From a virus: 30,868 nt of DNA. The translations under genes were made by a program, and so were the position numbers. Under the pieces are notes generated by a model. The model did not search any database, was not told the origin of the DNA, and saw only the letters and a program-made list of their open reading frames with translations. Numbering within the stretch: the first letter of the stretch is position 1; each line of letters begins with the position of its first letter. Below are positions 1-8,108 of this stretch, in pieces. Location of the stretch: the IMG/VR virus record IMGVR_UViG_3300028569_000115, positions 1-30,868 of that record; one strand, 5' to 3'.

Positions 1-1
1 G

Positions 2-361
2 ATGGATAAGCAAGCGTTAGCGGAGTGGGATCGGATGATTCCAAACCTGCGAGGCTTAGGTATTATAACCACGGTGGATGCTAGCTTGTTAGTGAATTAT
101 TGCATTACTGCCTCTGTGGCTATGCAAGCCTCTTTAGAGATTCAAAAGCATGGTTTGATATACCAGACTGAGAGTAGAGCGGGTGAACTTTCATACCGCA
201 AAAACCCCGCTGTGGATGTATTTAATCAATCAGCATCAACTTGCAAAGCTTTAATGGCGGAGATGGGGCTAACCCCCAGCGCTCGCAGTAAGCTGGTGGT
301 AAGCAAGCCGGAAGATGATGATCCGATGGATAACTTGCTGCGGATGGAAAGGGTGAAGTGA
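2..361 (+). CDS. terS: Terminase small subunit, P27-type, probably N-terminally incomplete
   Basis: The small terminase subunit recognises phage DNA and presents it to the large subunit for cutting and packaging. The 119 visible residues match the central and C-terminal part of the P27 (Terminase_4) family: an AEWDRMIPNLRGLGIIT helix-turn segment followed by a long helix and a Ser/Pro-rich LTPSARSKL motif near residue 90. P27 proteins are usually about 130-170 aa, with a basic N-terminal segment that is missing here. The first ATG is only 2 bases from the window edge, so the true start is probably upstream. The next gene overlaps it by ATGA, and the large terminase follows, which supports the call. 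The family assignment is from sequence pattern only. Confidence 0.75.
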   Translation: MDKQALAEWDRMIPNLRGLGIITTVDASLLVNYCITASVAMQASLEIQKHGLIYQTESRAGELSYRKNPAVDVFNQSASTCKALMAEMGLTPSARSKLVVSKPEDDDPMDNLLRMERVK

Positions 362-582
362 TGACGGTAATTAAACCTTTTCAGCTTATGGTTGATGTGT
401 TTGAGAAAATTGAATTACTGGGTTACAAGCGCCCTGAGCATTTAACCTTTGGTGGTTTTCGCCCTTGGTTTAACGAGACCTTCAATTGTGAATTAGAGAA
501 TGGCCCTCACAATGCTGTGGCTAAAGCCATGCTGGATGTGTTAGAGGTTCAGAAGCCTGCCAAAAAGGGGAAAGCTAAATAA
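358..582 (+). CDS. Small hypothetical protein between terminase genes
   Basis: This 74-aa protein starts at an ATG that overlaps the terS stop (ATGA), so it is probably translationally coupled to it. It is a mixed, soluble-looking sequence with a basic C-terminus (QKPAKKGKAK) and no membrane segment or recognisable motif. Its position between small and large terminase suggests a packaging or head-gene accessory role, but that is inference from location only. I do not recognise the family. The coding call rests on the intact frame, the coupling overlap and the snug fit in the operon. Confidence 0.7.
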   Translation: MMTVIKPFQLMVDVFEKIELLGYKRPEHLTFGGFRPWFNETFNCELENGPHNAVAKAMLDVLEVQKPAKKGKAK

Positions 583-599
583 CGGATGCCGTTCACCCA

Positions 600-2246
600 G
601 TGACACAGTATGCGCTCGATGTGTTATCGGGTGAGATTGTGGCGTGTGAAAAGGTGAAGCTAGCGTGCCAACGCCACCTAAACGACTTACAGCGCACCGA
701 TATTTACTTTGATGAAAACGAAGCCAATCGATTTTTTACGTTTGCAGAGAATCTAAAGCACGTTAAAGGGCGGTGGGACAATCCTTACTTTCGGTTAGAG
801 CCTTGGCAAAAGTTTGTTTGTGGTTCCATCTTTGGGTGGAAGGTAGTTGAAACAGATTTAAGGCGGTTTAGAACCGCTTACATCCAGCTTGCCCGAAAAA
901 ACGCCAAGTCGACAATGGCGGCTTGGATGGGCCTCTATATGCTGGTAGCCGATGGGGAGCCGGGCGCAGAGGTATACAGCGCCGCTACTGCTCGACATCA
1001 GGCAAGGATTATTTTTGATGTGGCGAAATCAATGATTCGCTCATCAAAAGCACTATCGAACCGCCTTGGGGTTCACACGTTTAACATTCACGATTTAAAG
1101 ACTTCAAGTAAGTTTGAACCCGTATCCTCTGATGCGGATTCGTTGGATGGTTTAAACATCCATTGTGCCTTAGTTGATGAGCTACACGCTCATAAAGACG
1201 GTAAGGTGTGGCAGGTCTTGGATACAGCCACAGGGTCACGTCGGCAACCGTTGATGTTAGCCATTACTACAGCGGGGTTTGAGCGATCAATTTGTATAGA
1301 AAAATATTATTACAGCGAACAAGTACTTACTGGGGTTATAGATGATGACAGCATCTTTGCCTTTATTACTGAAATGGATGATGGCGACGACTGGAAAAAT
1401 GAACTTTCTTGGAAAAAAGCAAATCCTAACTATGGAATCTCAGTTTTTAAAGAAGAATTTGAAAAGCTGTGCAAACAAGCGCAGCACGTCCCTAGTGATC
1501 AAAACAGTTTTTTAACCAAAAAGCTCAACAAGTGGACGAACCAAGCCAATCGCTGGATTGACTTGGACGTATGGAACGCCAATGGTGGCGAGTATGATGA
1601 ACAAAGCCTCATTGGCCGTGAATGCTATGGCGGGTTAGATTTAGCCGCCACAACCGATATAAATGCCTTTGTGCTGCTGTTTCCTCCTACACTAGAGGAT
1701 GATAAGTGGCGCACCATTTACCGCTTTTGGGTGCCAGAGGAAGCGATCCATAACCGAAGCCAAGGCAACTCACTGACGAAAGTAGCGTATGACGGGTGGG
1801 AGCGTGAAGGCTGGCTTCACACAATGCCCGGTAAAACAGCGGATTACCTTTACCTTGAAAAAGAAATCGTTAAGCTAGCTGGCTTATACGATATCAAAGA
1901 TATTGCCTATGACCCTTGGAACGCCACACAAACGGCGATTAACCTTGAGGCTCAAGGCTTGGAATTAACCCAGTACCGCCAAGGGGCGATGAGCTTTAAC
2001 GAACCCATGAAGCGGTTGGAATCGCTGCTGATTGATAAAAAGTTTAACCACGGTAATTGCCCTGTGATGACGTGGATGGCGAATAACATGGTTGTGCGCT
2101 ACGACGCCAACTTAAACATGGCCCCAGATAAAGGTAAGGCTAAGGATAAGATTGACGGCGTGGTGGCTCTCCTGATGGCCTTAGGGCTATCAATACGAGA
2201 CAAGATGGAACAGGCACATGTGCCTAGCATTGAAGTATGGGGTTAA
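600..2246 (+). CDS. terL: Terminase large subunit (ATPase and nuclease)
   Basis: This is the packaging motor and headful/cos nuclease. In the 548-aa product the Walker A-like motif is LARKNAKST (residues 97-105), the deviant phage form of the P-loop. Walker B with its catalytic acid is CALVDELHAH (D193/E194). The C-terminal RNase H-like nuclease has GGLDLAATTD (first Asp D347), a second acidic strand IAYDPW (D438) and DKIDGVVAL near residues 516-524. Length and motif order are typical of HK97-like terminases. The start is GTG at 600; no in-frame ATG, GTG or TTG lies upstream before a stop, and QYALDVLSGEIVAC is the usual N-terminus of this group. No good Shine-Dalgarno precedes it, so translation may depend on coupling with the upstream genes. 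Confidence 0.95.
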   Translation: MTQYALDVLSGEIVACEKVKLACQRHLNDLQRTDIYFDENEANRFFTFAENLKHVKGRWDNPYFRLEPWQKFVCGSIFGWKVVETDLRRFRTAYIQLARKNAKSTMAAWMGLYMLVADGEPGAEVYSAATARHQARIIFDVAKSMIRSSKALSNRLGVHTFNIHDLKTSSKFEPVSSDADSLDGLNIHCALVDELHAHKDGKVWQVLDTATGSRRQPLMLAITTAGFERSICIEKYYYSEQVLTGVIDDDSIFAFITEMDDGDDWKNELSWKKANPNYGISVFKEEFEKLCKQAQHVPSDQNSFLTKKLNKWTNQANRWIDLDVWNANGGEYDEQSLIGRECYGGLDLAATTDINAFVLLFPPTLEDDKWRTIYRFWVPEEAIHNRSQGNSLTKVAYDGWEREGWLHTMPGKTADYLYLEKEIVKLAGLYDIKDIAYDPWNATQTAINLEAQGLELTQYRQGAMSFNEPMKRLESLLIDKKFNHGNCPVMTWMANNMVVRYDANLNMAPDKGKAKDKIDGVVALLMALGLSIRDKMEQAHVPSIEVWG

Positions 2247-2252
2247 GACGGT

Positions 2253-3485
2253 TTGAAACTGATTGAGACATTTAAAAGCTTCTTTCAGTCTGCAACGCCT
2301 AGCGCTGGGGATGATTTTTGGTATGAAGATGCTGTGGGCGGCTCCGCTTCGGGTGCCCGCATTTCGCCAGAATCGGCGATGGCCATTGCGGCGGTGTATA
2401 GCTGCGTTAATATTCTCGCTTCTTCTGTGGCTTCATTGCCTTTGGTGGTGTACCGCAAGCTTCCCAATGGCGGCAAAGAAGAAATCCCCACTCACCCACT
2501 GTATAATCTACTTAAGTACCAACCTAACGCCCTACAAACCCGCTACAACTTCATGCAAATGTTAGTGGGTCATGCGGCCTTGCGTGGTAACTTCTATGCG
2601 GAGATTGTGTATAACAATCAGGGCTTTATTGAGGAGTTGTACCCACTCAATCCTGCTAAAATGCAGGTGGAAGCCACTCGTAACCGTGGTGTGCGCTTTG
2701 TGTATTGGGATGATGAGGTTGGCAAGCGGGTTTACTTACCCTCAGAGCTACTGCGCTTCACAGGCTTAAGCTCCGATGGTGTCACCGGCCTGTCTGTTGT
2801 GGCTCATGCCCGTGAAACTTTTGGGATTGCGTTGCAAACTGAGAATTACGCCGCTCGATTCTTTAAAAATGACTCGAAGCCCGGTGGTATTTTACAAAGT
2901 GATCTGCCAATGACGGCGGAAGCCCAAAAGGCTAATCGTGAGTCATGGGAGCGGGCGCATCGTGGGGCAGCCAATGCCCATAAAATAGCGGTGTTACAAG
3001 GCTTAAAGTTCCAACAGATTGGCATGACCAACGAGGATAGCCAATTTTTAGAGACTCGCAAGTTTACAAAGGCTGAAATCTGCGGAATCTTTGGGATTCC
3101 CCCTCATTTAATTGCTGACCTTGAGCGTTCGACCTTCTCAAACATTGAACAACAAGATATTGGCTTTTATAAGCACACCATCCGCCACTGGGTGACGAAC
3201 ATTGAGCAAACCATCAAGCGCGACTTGATTCTTGAGCAAGATGTGTACGCTGAGTTCAAGGTGGACGCCCTGTTGCGTGGTGATAGCCAGTCACGGGCGG
3301 AATACTACAGTAAAGCCCTTGGCTCTGGTGGCTCCCCTGCGTGGATGACGCAAGCAGAAGTTAGACAGTTAGAAAATCTGAATCCCATTGAGGGTGCAGA
3401 TAAATTGTGGCAGCCAACAAATACCCCAAGCCAAGAGGCAACGGCAGCAATGGCAATAGATTTAACAAAAGAGGTAAACCAATGA
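2253..3485 (+). CDS. Portal protein, HK97 type
   Basis: The portal forms the dodecameric ring at the head vertex through which DNA enters and leaves and to which terminase and tail bind. The 410-aa product has HK97 portal hallmarks: AIAAVYSCVNILASSVASLP near residues 44-64, NFYAEIVYNNQGFIEELYPL in the middle, and KAEICGIFGIPPHLIADLE followed by a long helix with SNIEQQDIGFYKH. The start is a TTG at 2253, giving MKLIETFKSFF, a plausible natural N-terminus 6 nt after the terL stop; no better ATG lies nearby. The 3' end overlaps the head protease start by ATGA. The C-terminal tail is low complexity, as is common in this family. Confidence 0.93.
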   Translation: MKLIETFKSFFQSATPSAGDDFWYEDAVGGSASGARISPESAMAIAAVYSCVNILASSVASLPLVVYRKLPNGGKEEIPTHPLYNLLKYQPNALQTRYNFMQMLVGHAALRGNFYAEIVYNNQGFIEELYPLNPAKMQVEATRNRGVRFVYWDDEVGKRVYLPSELLRFTGLSSDGVTGLSVVAHARETFGIALQTENYAARFFKNDSKPGGILQSDLPMTAEAQKANRESWERAHRGAANAHKIAVLQGLKFQQIGMTNEDSQFLETRKFTKAEICGIFGIPPHLIADLERSTFSNIEQQDIGFYKHTIRHWVTNIEQTIKRDLILEQDVYAEFKVDALLRGDSQSRAEYYSKALGSGGSPAWMTQAEVRQLENLNPIEGADKLWQPTNTPSQEATAAMAIDLTKEVNQ

Positions 3486-4369
3486 ACTTAACTCGATTGA
3501 TGGCAAGCTTTTACCTGACCCCTTGGGCGATTGCTGATAGCTTCCTTGAGATGATTAAAACGGAGCTAGTAGCAGCTCATGATACTAACGACGAGGAACG
3601 CCTAGAGCGCCTCAATGGGCGTGTCACCAAGAGCCAAGTCAATGGCGCTGTGGCGGTGATTCCTATTCAGGGGGCCATCGGCCACCGTTCAAATTTTATT
3701 AGTGAATACTTTGGCTGGCCCACCACTGAAAAGCTGGGGGGGATGCTTGACGATGCAATGGAAAATAAAGCCATCGGGGCCATCGTGTTTGACATTAACA
3801 GCCCTGGCGGCTTAGCCGTTGGCAACCAAGAATTGCACGACAAGATGATGAGCTACCGTGGCAAAAAGCCGATGGTGGCTGTAGCCAATGGGATGGCAGC
3901 CAGTGCAGCGTATTACATTGCCAGCGCTGCGGATGAGTTTGTTGTGACCCCTAGCGGTGAAGTGGGCAGCATTGGCACTGTTATGGTACATGCTGATATG
4001 AGTAAGTACTACGAGGAAGCGGGTATCAAAACAACCGTCATTAAGGCGGGCAAGTACAAGTGGGAAGGCAACCCTTACGCTCCTTTAACCGAAGAAACAT
4101 TGGAAGAATTACAGCGGGGTGTAAATGCCCACTATGAGATGTTTATAAATGCTGTGGCGGTAGGTCGAGGCGTAAGCGCCGCCAAGGTTAAAAAAGATTT
4201 TGGACAAGGCCGCATGGTTATGGCGGAGGAAGCCAAGAGTAAAGGAATGGTGGATCGGGTGGATACGTTGGAAAACGTGTTGGCTCGGTTATCCGGTACG
4301 AAGGCACCCACTAAAAAGGGTGTGCGGAGTGAAGTGTACGCCTTAATAACCCAAGGCTTAGCCTTGTAA
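3482..4369 (+). CDS. S49-family (SppA-like) head maturation protease
   Basis: A 295-aa serine protease of the SppA/S49 type that, between portal and capsid, most likely cleaves the capsid scaffold domain during prohead maturation. Visible motifs are FDINSPGG (residues 103-110, oxyanion region), the nucleophile segment ANGMAASAAYY with candidate Ser141, and AGKYKWEGNPYAPL with candidate general base Lys193. The start is ATG 3482, preceded by a GAGG Shine-Dalgarno at 3471-3474 and overlapping the portal stop. An in-frame start at 3407 exists but would overlap the portal by 79 nt and lacks support. The first 22 residues are moderately hydrophobic but do not form a clear signal peptide. Confidence 0.9.
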   Translation: MNLTRLMASFYLTPWAIADSFLEMIKTELVAAHDTNDEERLERLNGRVTKSQVNGAVAVIPIQGAIGHRSNFISEYFGWPTTEKLGGMLDDAMENKAIGAIVFDINSPGGLAVGNQELHDKMMSYRGKKPMVAVANGMAASAAYYIASAADEFVVTPSGEVGSIGTVMVHADMSKYYEEAGIKTTVIKAGKYKWEGNPYAPLTEETLEELQRGVNAHYEMFINAVAVGRGVSAAKVKKDFGQGRMVMAEEAKSKGMVDRVDTLENVLARLSGTKAPTKKGVRSEVYALITQGLAL

Positions 4370-4381
4370 GGTGTTATGAGG

Positions 4382-4396
4382 GTGCCACGGTGGCAC
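4382..4396 (+). other. Perfect short inverted repeat upstream of the capsid gene
   Basis: GTGCCAC and GTGGCAC face each other around one central base in the 69-nt gap between the protease and capsid genes. As RNA it can form a six-bp hairpin with a three-base loop. The following bases are only weakly U-rich (AAAGTTTGTTAG), so it is a poor terminator. It could instead be a processing site or stabilising 5' hairpin for the capsid message. Confidence 0.4.
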
Positions 4397-4438
4397 AAAG
4401 TTTGTTAGTTAGTTACATCGTTATGAATGGAGAATCCA

Positions 4439-5755
4439 ATGGACGCTTTTAAACAGCTTCAAGTGTTGAAGCAAAAAAAATCCGCCTTGACTGAAGAGGC
4501 CAATGCCATTTTGGCCAATGCCGCTTCTCAAGATGGCTTGCTGACTGAAGACCAAGTAAAATTGGTTAATGAAAAGCATGAACAACAAGTCAAAATTAAC
4601 GAAAGCATTGATTTGTTTATGAAACAAATCGAAATGCAACGTGGCTCAGAAGTGGTAAAAGAATTACAAGCCACCGAAGAAAAGCTGCAAGGCGCCCCAG
4701 TGCAAACCCCTAAGCTGTTCGAGAGCTTTGGCGATCAACTGATGGCTATTGCTAATGCAGGCCGTCCTAATGGTTCCATTGACAACCGTTTGGCTGAAAT
4801 CCAAAACTACTCTGGTATGGGAACTGCCGCTGGCGGTGACGGTGGCTTTTTAGTGCAAACCGATTTTGCCAACGAAGTGTTTAAGATTGCCTTTGAAACT
4901 GGCATGCTGTCTTCTTTGTGCCGTGAGATTGAAATTGGCGCACAAAGCAACGCTATTGAAGTGCCTTATATTAAAGAATCCAGCCGTGTGAATGGTTCTC
5001 GCTGGGGTGGTGTTCAAGTGTACCGTGTGGCTGAGGGTGGCACTGCTACTGCATCGAAGCCCGTCATCGGCAAACACCGTATCGAGCTGGAAAAGCTCAT
5101 GGGTATCGGTTACGCCACCGAAGAATTGCTTCGTGACGCTACCGCCATGGGTAGCCTGATGACTCAAGCCTTTGGCGAAGAGTTTGGTTACAAGCTAGAT
5201 GATGAAATCATCAATGGTAACGGCGCTGGTGAGTGCTTAGGTATTCTTAACTCCAATGCTCTTGTTGCTGTGGCTAAGGCTACCGGACAGGAAGCGGATA
5301 CCGTGTTAGCTGAAAACTTGAACGCCATGTATCATCGCTTCTTATCTCGCCGGCGTGCCAACGCTGTTTGGTTGGTCAACCCTGACGTGGAAGCCCAATT
5401 CGATGAGATGGTATTGCCTATCGGTACAGGTGGCGTCCCTGTGTACCTGCCTGCTGGCGGTTATGCTGATACCCCCTACAGCCGCTTGAAAGGCCGTCCT
5501 GTGATGCCTATTGAGCAATGCGCTGCGTTGGGTGATCAAGGCGATGTAATCCTTGCTGATTTGAGCCAATACGCTTTGATCCGCAAAGGTCGCTTACAAC
5601 AAGCCACCAGCATGCATGTGCGTTTCATCTACGACGAAATGGCTTTCCGCTTCACGATGCGCGTGAATGGTCAACCGTTGTTACATAACGCCATCACGCC
5701 TGCTAATGGCACCAACACCCGTTCCGCGTTTGTTACTTTGGCCGCTCGCGCCTAG
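4439..5755 (+). CDS. Major capsid protein, HK97 fold, with N-terminal scaffold domain
   Basis: This 438-aa protein is the main shell protein. Residues 1 to about 95 are highly charged, Gln/Lys/Glu-rich and predicted helical, like the HK97 delta (scaffold) domain that the upstream S49 protease would remove. The mature region starts around NRLAEIQNYSGMGTAAGGDGG and contains the G-G-F-L-V-Q-T-D-F N-arm and the axial/peripheral segments usual for this fold (FGEEFGYKLDDEIINGNGAGE; RGRLQQATSMHVRFIYDEMAFR). I choose ATG 4439 because GGAG at 4429-4432 lies six bases upstream; an ATG at 4427 would put that Shine-Dalgarno inside the gene. The C-terminus MRVNGQPLLHNAITPANG is typical of phage capsids. 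Confidence 0.93.
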   Translation: MDAFKQLQVLKQKKSALTEEANAILANAASQDGLLTEDQVKLVNEKHEQQVKINESIDLFMKQIEMQRGSEVVKELQATEEKLQGAPVQTPKLFESFGDQLMAIANAGRPNGSIDNRLAEIQNYSGMGTAAGGDGGFLVQTDFANEVFKIAFETGMLSSLCREIEIGAQSNAIEVPYIKESSRVNGSRWGGVQVYRVAEGGTATASKPVIGKHRIELEKLMGIGYATEELLRDATAMGSLMTQAFGEEFGYKLDDEIINGNGAGECLGILNSNALVAVAKATGQEADTVLAENLNAMYHRFLSRRRANAVWLVNPDVEAQFDEMVLPIGTGGVPVYLPAGGYADTPYSRLKGRPVMPIEQCAALGDQGDVILADLSQYALIRKGRLQQATSMHVRFIYDEMAFRFTMRVNGQPLLHNAITPANGTNTRSAFVTLAARA

Positions 5756-5779
5756 TTTATAGAAATAGGAGTTAATCGT

Positions 5780-6244
5780 ATGTTTTTAGAAGAACTGCAC
5801 CTAGTAAAGGGCCTTGACCCTGTAGCCGATGCATTTGCTAGCACCGTCTATTCGGACGTGGTAAACCTTGAAAACTATGGCTCTGCCATGTTTATCATCT
5901 ACAAAGGCGTTGGAGCCACTGGAACCAGCACCATCACGGTTGAAGCTTGCAGCAATTTTGCCGCTGGCGCTGTGGCCGCTGTTCCTTTCCGCTACCGCTC
6001 GGTAACTTCTACGGATGTGCCTAGCGCATTGACTGAAGCCACCACGGCAGGTTTTGCCACCACCGCTGGCTCTAGTCAACTGTACTTTGTGGAAGTAAAC
6101 GTGGAGGATTTAATTGCCTCTGGTTACGAATACGCCCGCCTCAAAGCGGTTGAAGTGGTTGATTCTCCTGTGTTGGGTGGAATCTTGGTTGCCCTTGGCA
6201 AGCCTCGCTTCACCAGCGCTGTGGATGTCACTGCAATCGCCTAG
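5780..6244 (+). CDS. Putative capsid decoration or head-associated protein
   Basis: A 154-aa protein directly behind the capsid gene, with TAGGAG at 5766-5771 as ribosome binding site. It is rich in Ala, Thr and Val, has no charged coiled coil or membrane segment, and looks like an all-beta structural protein (GTSTITVEAC, YFVEVNVEDL, YEYARLKAVEVVDSPVLGGI). Position between capsid and terminator, in the same short transcript as the capsid, argues for a product needed in capsid-like amounts, such as a decoration or cement protein. That role is inferred from location and composition; I do not see a diagnostic motif. Confidence 0.65.
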   Translation: MFLEELHLVKGLDPVADAFASTVYSDVVNLENYGSAMFIIYKGVGATGTSTITVEACSNFAAGAVAAVPFRYRSVTSTDVPSALTEATTAGFATTAGSSQLYFVEVNVEDLIASGYEYARLKAVEVVDSPVLGGILVALGKPRFTSAVDVTAIA

Positions 6245-6261
6245 TTATTAGTTGTGTTACT

Positions 6262-6294
6262 CGCTAGGGGGCTTTAAATCCCCTAGCGCTTTTT
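6262..6294 (+). terminator. Strong rho-independent terminator after capsid genes
   Basis: CGCTAGGGG (6262-6270) pairs perfectly with CCCCTAGCG (6280-6288) across a nine-base loop and is followed by CTTTTT. This nine-bp GC-rich stem plus T-run is a textbook intrinsic terminator. No promoter is visible in the 18 bases before the next gene, so downstream head-tail and tail genes are presumably read by partial read-through or antitermination. Confidence 0.9.
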
Positions 6295-6312
6295 AGAAAG
6301 CGAGAAAATCAA

Positions 6313-7035
6313 ATGGCTGTACATTCCCGTTATATCTCCGGTGCTTTGGCGTTTTATGAAGGCCACCGCTCCAGCCTAGTGGATGCCATTGGCACCAATG
6401 TGGCTAAATACATTGATGATTTTATTGATGTGTCCGTAGATGACACTACCGGCGACCCTACCGCTTGGACGACTACTGTTGTTGAAACTGGCGCTGCTAG
6501 TACTACAGTAACATCGGATAACGTGGCTGGCGGTGCTTTACTAATTACCACGGATGCTGCTGAAAATGACGGCGCTAACATTCAATTGAATGGTGAATCG
6601 TTCAAATTGACGGCTGGCGTTCCTCTTTACTTTGGCACCCGTGTTAAAATAAGCGAAGCTACCGAATCTGATTTGTTTATCGGTTTGGCTATTACTGATA
6701 CCGACATTTTGGGTGGTGTAACCGACCGTATTGGCTTTGAAAAGTTGGACGGCGCTACTGCTCTTAAATTTATGGCTGAAAAAGATGGCACTGAAACCTT
6801 ATCACCTTCTTTAGCAACTGTTGTTGCTGATACTTGGATGAAGTTGGAATTTTTCTACACAGGCAGCGCCCTTCAAATCTTTGTGGATAACGTAGAGCAA
6901 ACTCCTATTGCTTTAACCAACTTACCTGACAATGAAGAGTTGCGGGTTTCGTGCCATTTCCTCGCTGGGTCGGCTGTTGCTAAAACTGCCCACATTGACT
7001 GGATTCGTGTTTTGCAATTTGGTCGTTCCGCGTAA
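6313..7035 (+). CDS. Structural protein with LamG/concanavalin-like fold
   Basis: This 240-aa protein starts MAVHSRYISGALAFYEG and then has a roughly 190-residue beta-rich domain. The segment DTWMKLEFFYTGSALQIFVD followed by NVEQTPIALTNLP (about residues 170-205) is the pattern of LamG/concanavalin-type jellyroll domains, which often bind sugars. It sits between the capsid block and the head-tail connectors, so a role as a head decoration or surface-binding protein is possible. The fold call is by pattern and the function is inferred. The start at ATG 6313 follows the terminator closely; the stop overlaps the next small gene (TAATG). Confidence 0.7.
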   Translation: MAVHSRYISGALAFYEGHRSSLVDAIGTNVAKYIDDFIDVSVDDTTGDPTAWTTTVVETGAASTTVTSDNVAGGALLITTDAAENDGANIQLNGESFKLTAGVPLYFGTRVKISEATESDLFIGLAITDTDILGGVTDRIGFEKLDGATALKFMAEKDGTETLSPSLATVVADTWMKLEFFYTGSALQIFVDNVEQTPIALTNLPDNEELRVSCHFLAGSAVAKTAHIDWIRVLQFGRSA

Positions 7036-7187
7036 TGGCTGAGCGCTTTTATGGTTCCTCTCGGGCTGGGGTCTTTGTGACCCCGCTCGATGCGGAGCGC
7101 TCCACCCCCCGTGAGCCTTTATCTGTGGCTAAAAAGCCTGAGACAAAGGTTAAGCAAAAAGATAAAGAGCCTACTAAGGATAAATAA
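7035..7187 (+). CDS. Small Lys-rich hypothetical protein (50 aa)
   Basis: A short gene starting at an ATG that overlaps the previous stop (TAATG) and ending directly before the connector gene at 7188. The product starts MAERFYGSSRAGVFVTP and ends with a strongly charged, probably disordered tail rich in Lys, Glu and Pro (KKPETKVKQKDKEPTKDK). It fills a 150-nt slot that would otherwise be the only sizeable hole in this operon. Comparable tiny proteins sit before gp6-type connectors in other siphoviruses, but I cannot assign a role. Confidence 0.65.
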   Translation: MAERFYGSSRAGVFVTPLDAERSTPREPLSVAKKPETKVKQKDKEPTKDK

Positions 7188-7787
7188 ATGAACTACGGCA
7201 TTAAACTTGTTACAGCGCCTGAAAAGCTACCAGTCACGGTCGCAGAAGCTAAAGCATACGCCCGTGTTGAGGCTTCCTCGACCGAAGAAGACGCTTTATT
7301 TTCTAGCCTAATTCAGGCTGCTGTAACCCTTGCCGAAAGCTACCTTAATCGCTACTTAATCACTCAAACCCATGATTTAACGCTGGATTGCTTCCCATCT
7401 TCTGATACTGGCGTGATATACCTTCCCAAAGCGCCCGTTCAAAGCATTACTAGCATCACTTATGTAGATGATAACGGCGCAACCCAAACATGGGGAGCTA
7501 GTAACTACTTGTTAGACAACAAGCAAGATCCTGCCCGTTTAACCGCGGCCTATAACATTAGTTACCCTAGTATCCGTGAACAACTTAACAGCGTCACTAT
7601 TCGCCACGTGGTGGGCTACGGGATAGAGCCAACCGACGTGCCCGAAACAATCCGCACCGCTATTAAGTTACTGGTTGGTGAGATGTTCAATACCCGTCAG
7701 CAGTCTGTTTACGGCGTTTCTGTGGCTGAGGTAAGCATTACAGCGGAGCGGTTGCTTAGTATCCATCGATTGCAAAGGTTTGATTAA
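7188..7787 (+). CDS. Head-tail connector, gp6-like / phiE125 gp8 family
   Basis: A 199-aa head completion protein that would bind the portal ring and extend the DNA exit channel. The N-terminal half is the helical Phage_connect (HK97 gp6-like) domain: LPVTVAEAKAYARVEAS, then LFSSLIQAAVTLAESYLNRY. The C-terminal half carries the phiE125-gp8-type extension with YLPKAPVQSITSITYVDDNG and IRHVVGYGIEPTDVPETIRT, ending in a helix (AIKLLVGEMFNTRQQ). Its place upstream of a head closure gene fits the family exactly. It abuts the next gene with no spacer. Confidence 0.88.
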   Translation: MNYGIKLVTAPEKLPVTVAEAKAYARVEASSTEEDALFSSLIQAAVTLAESYLNRYLITQTHDLTLDCFPSSDTGVIYLPKAPVQSITSITYVDDNGATQTWGASNYLLDNKQDPARLTAAYNISYPSIREQLNSVTIRHVVGYGIEPTDVPETIRTAIKLLVGEMFNTRQQSVYGVSVAEVSITAERLLSIHRLQRFD

Positions 7788-8108
7788 ATGAACATCGGCA
7801 TGATGGATCGGCGCATTACCTTGCAATCACGCACAGTGGCTCAGGACGTCACAGGCGAAGCGGATGAGATATTTACCACCATCACTACCGTGTGGGCGCA
7901 AGTGATGCCCACAAGGGAAGCAGAGCCCTTTACAGATAGCGACCAGCATCAAGCTAAGGTTACGCAAACATTTAAAATCTGGTATCGGTTGGATGTGGAC
8001 TATACCACCCGCATTGTGTACCAATCGGATAATTACAATATTGAGTCCATGAAAGAATTGGGACGCCGTGAAGGCTTAGAGATTAAGGCTTACAAGTATG
8101 GCGACTAA
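7788..8108 (+). CDS. Head-tail adaptor / head closure protein (SPP1 gp16-like)
   Basis: This 106-aa protein begins MNIGMMDRRITLQSRTV, the characteristic N-terminus of phage head-tail joining proteins (Phage_H_T_join), followed by VWAQVMPTREAEPF and a beta-rich C-terminus with YRLDVDYTTRIVYQSDNYNI. Members form the stopper ring below the connector that closes the head after packaging. It starts immediately after the connector stop and overlaps the next gene by 11 nt, so these genes are likely translated together. Confidence 0.88.
   Translation: MNIGMMDRRITLQSRTVAQDVTGEADEIFTTITTVWAQVMPTREAEPFTDSDQHQAKVTQTFKIWYRLDVDYTTRIVYQSDNYNIESMKELGRREGLEIKAYKYGD

Noticed and set aside
2263-2769. Plus-strand ORFs at 2263 and 2572 inside the portal gene
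   Set aside because: Out-of-frame shadows with Cys/Trp-rich composition typical of non-coding frames.
3407-3481. Longer N-terminus of the S49 protease
   Set aside because: It would overlap the portal gene by 79 nt, while ATG 3482 has a GAGG site and a normal ATGA overlap.
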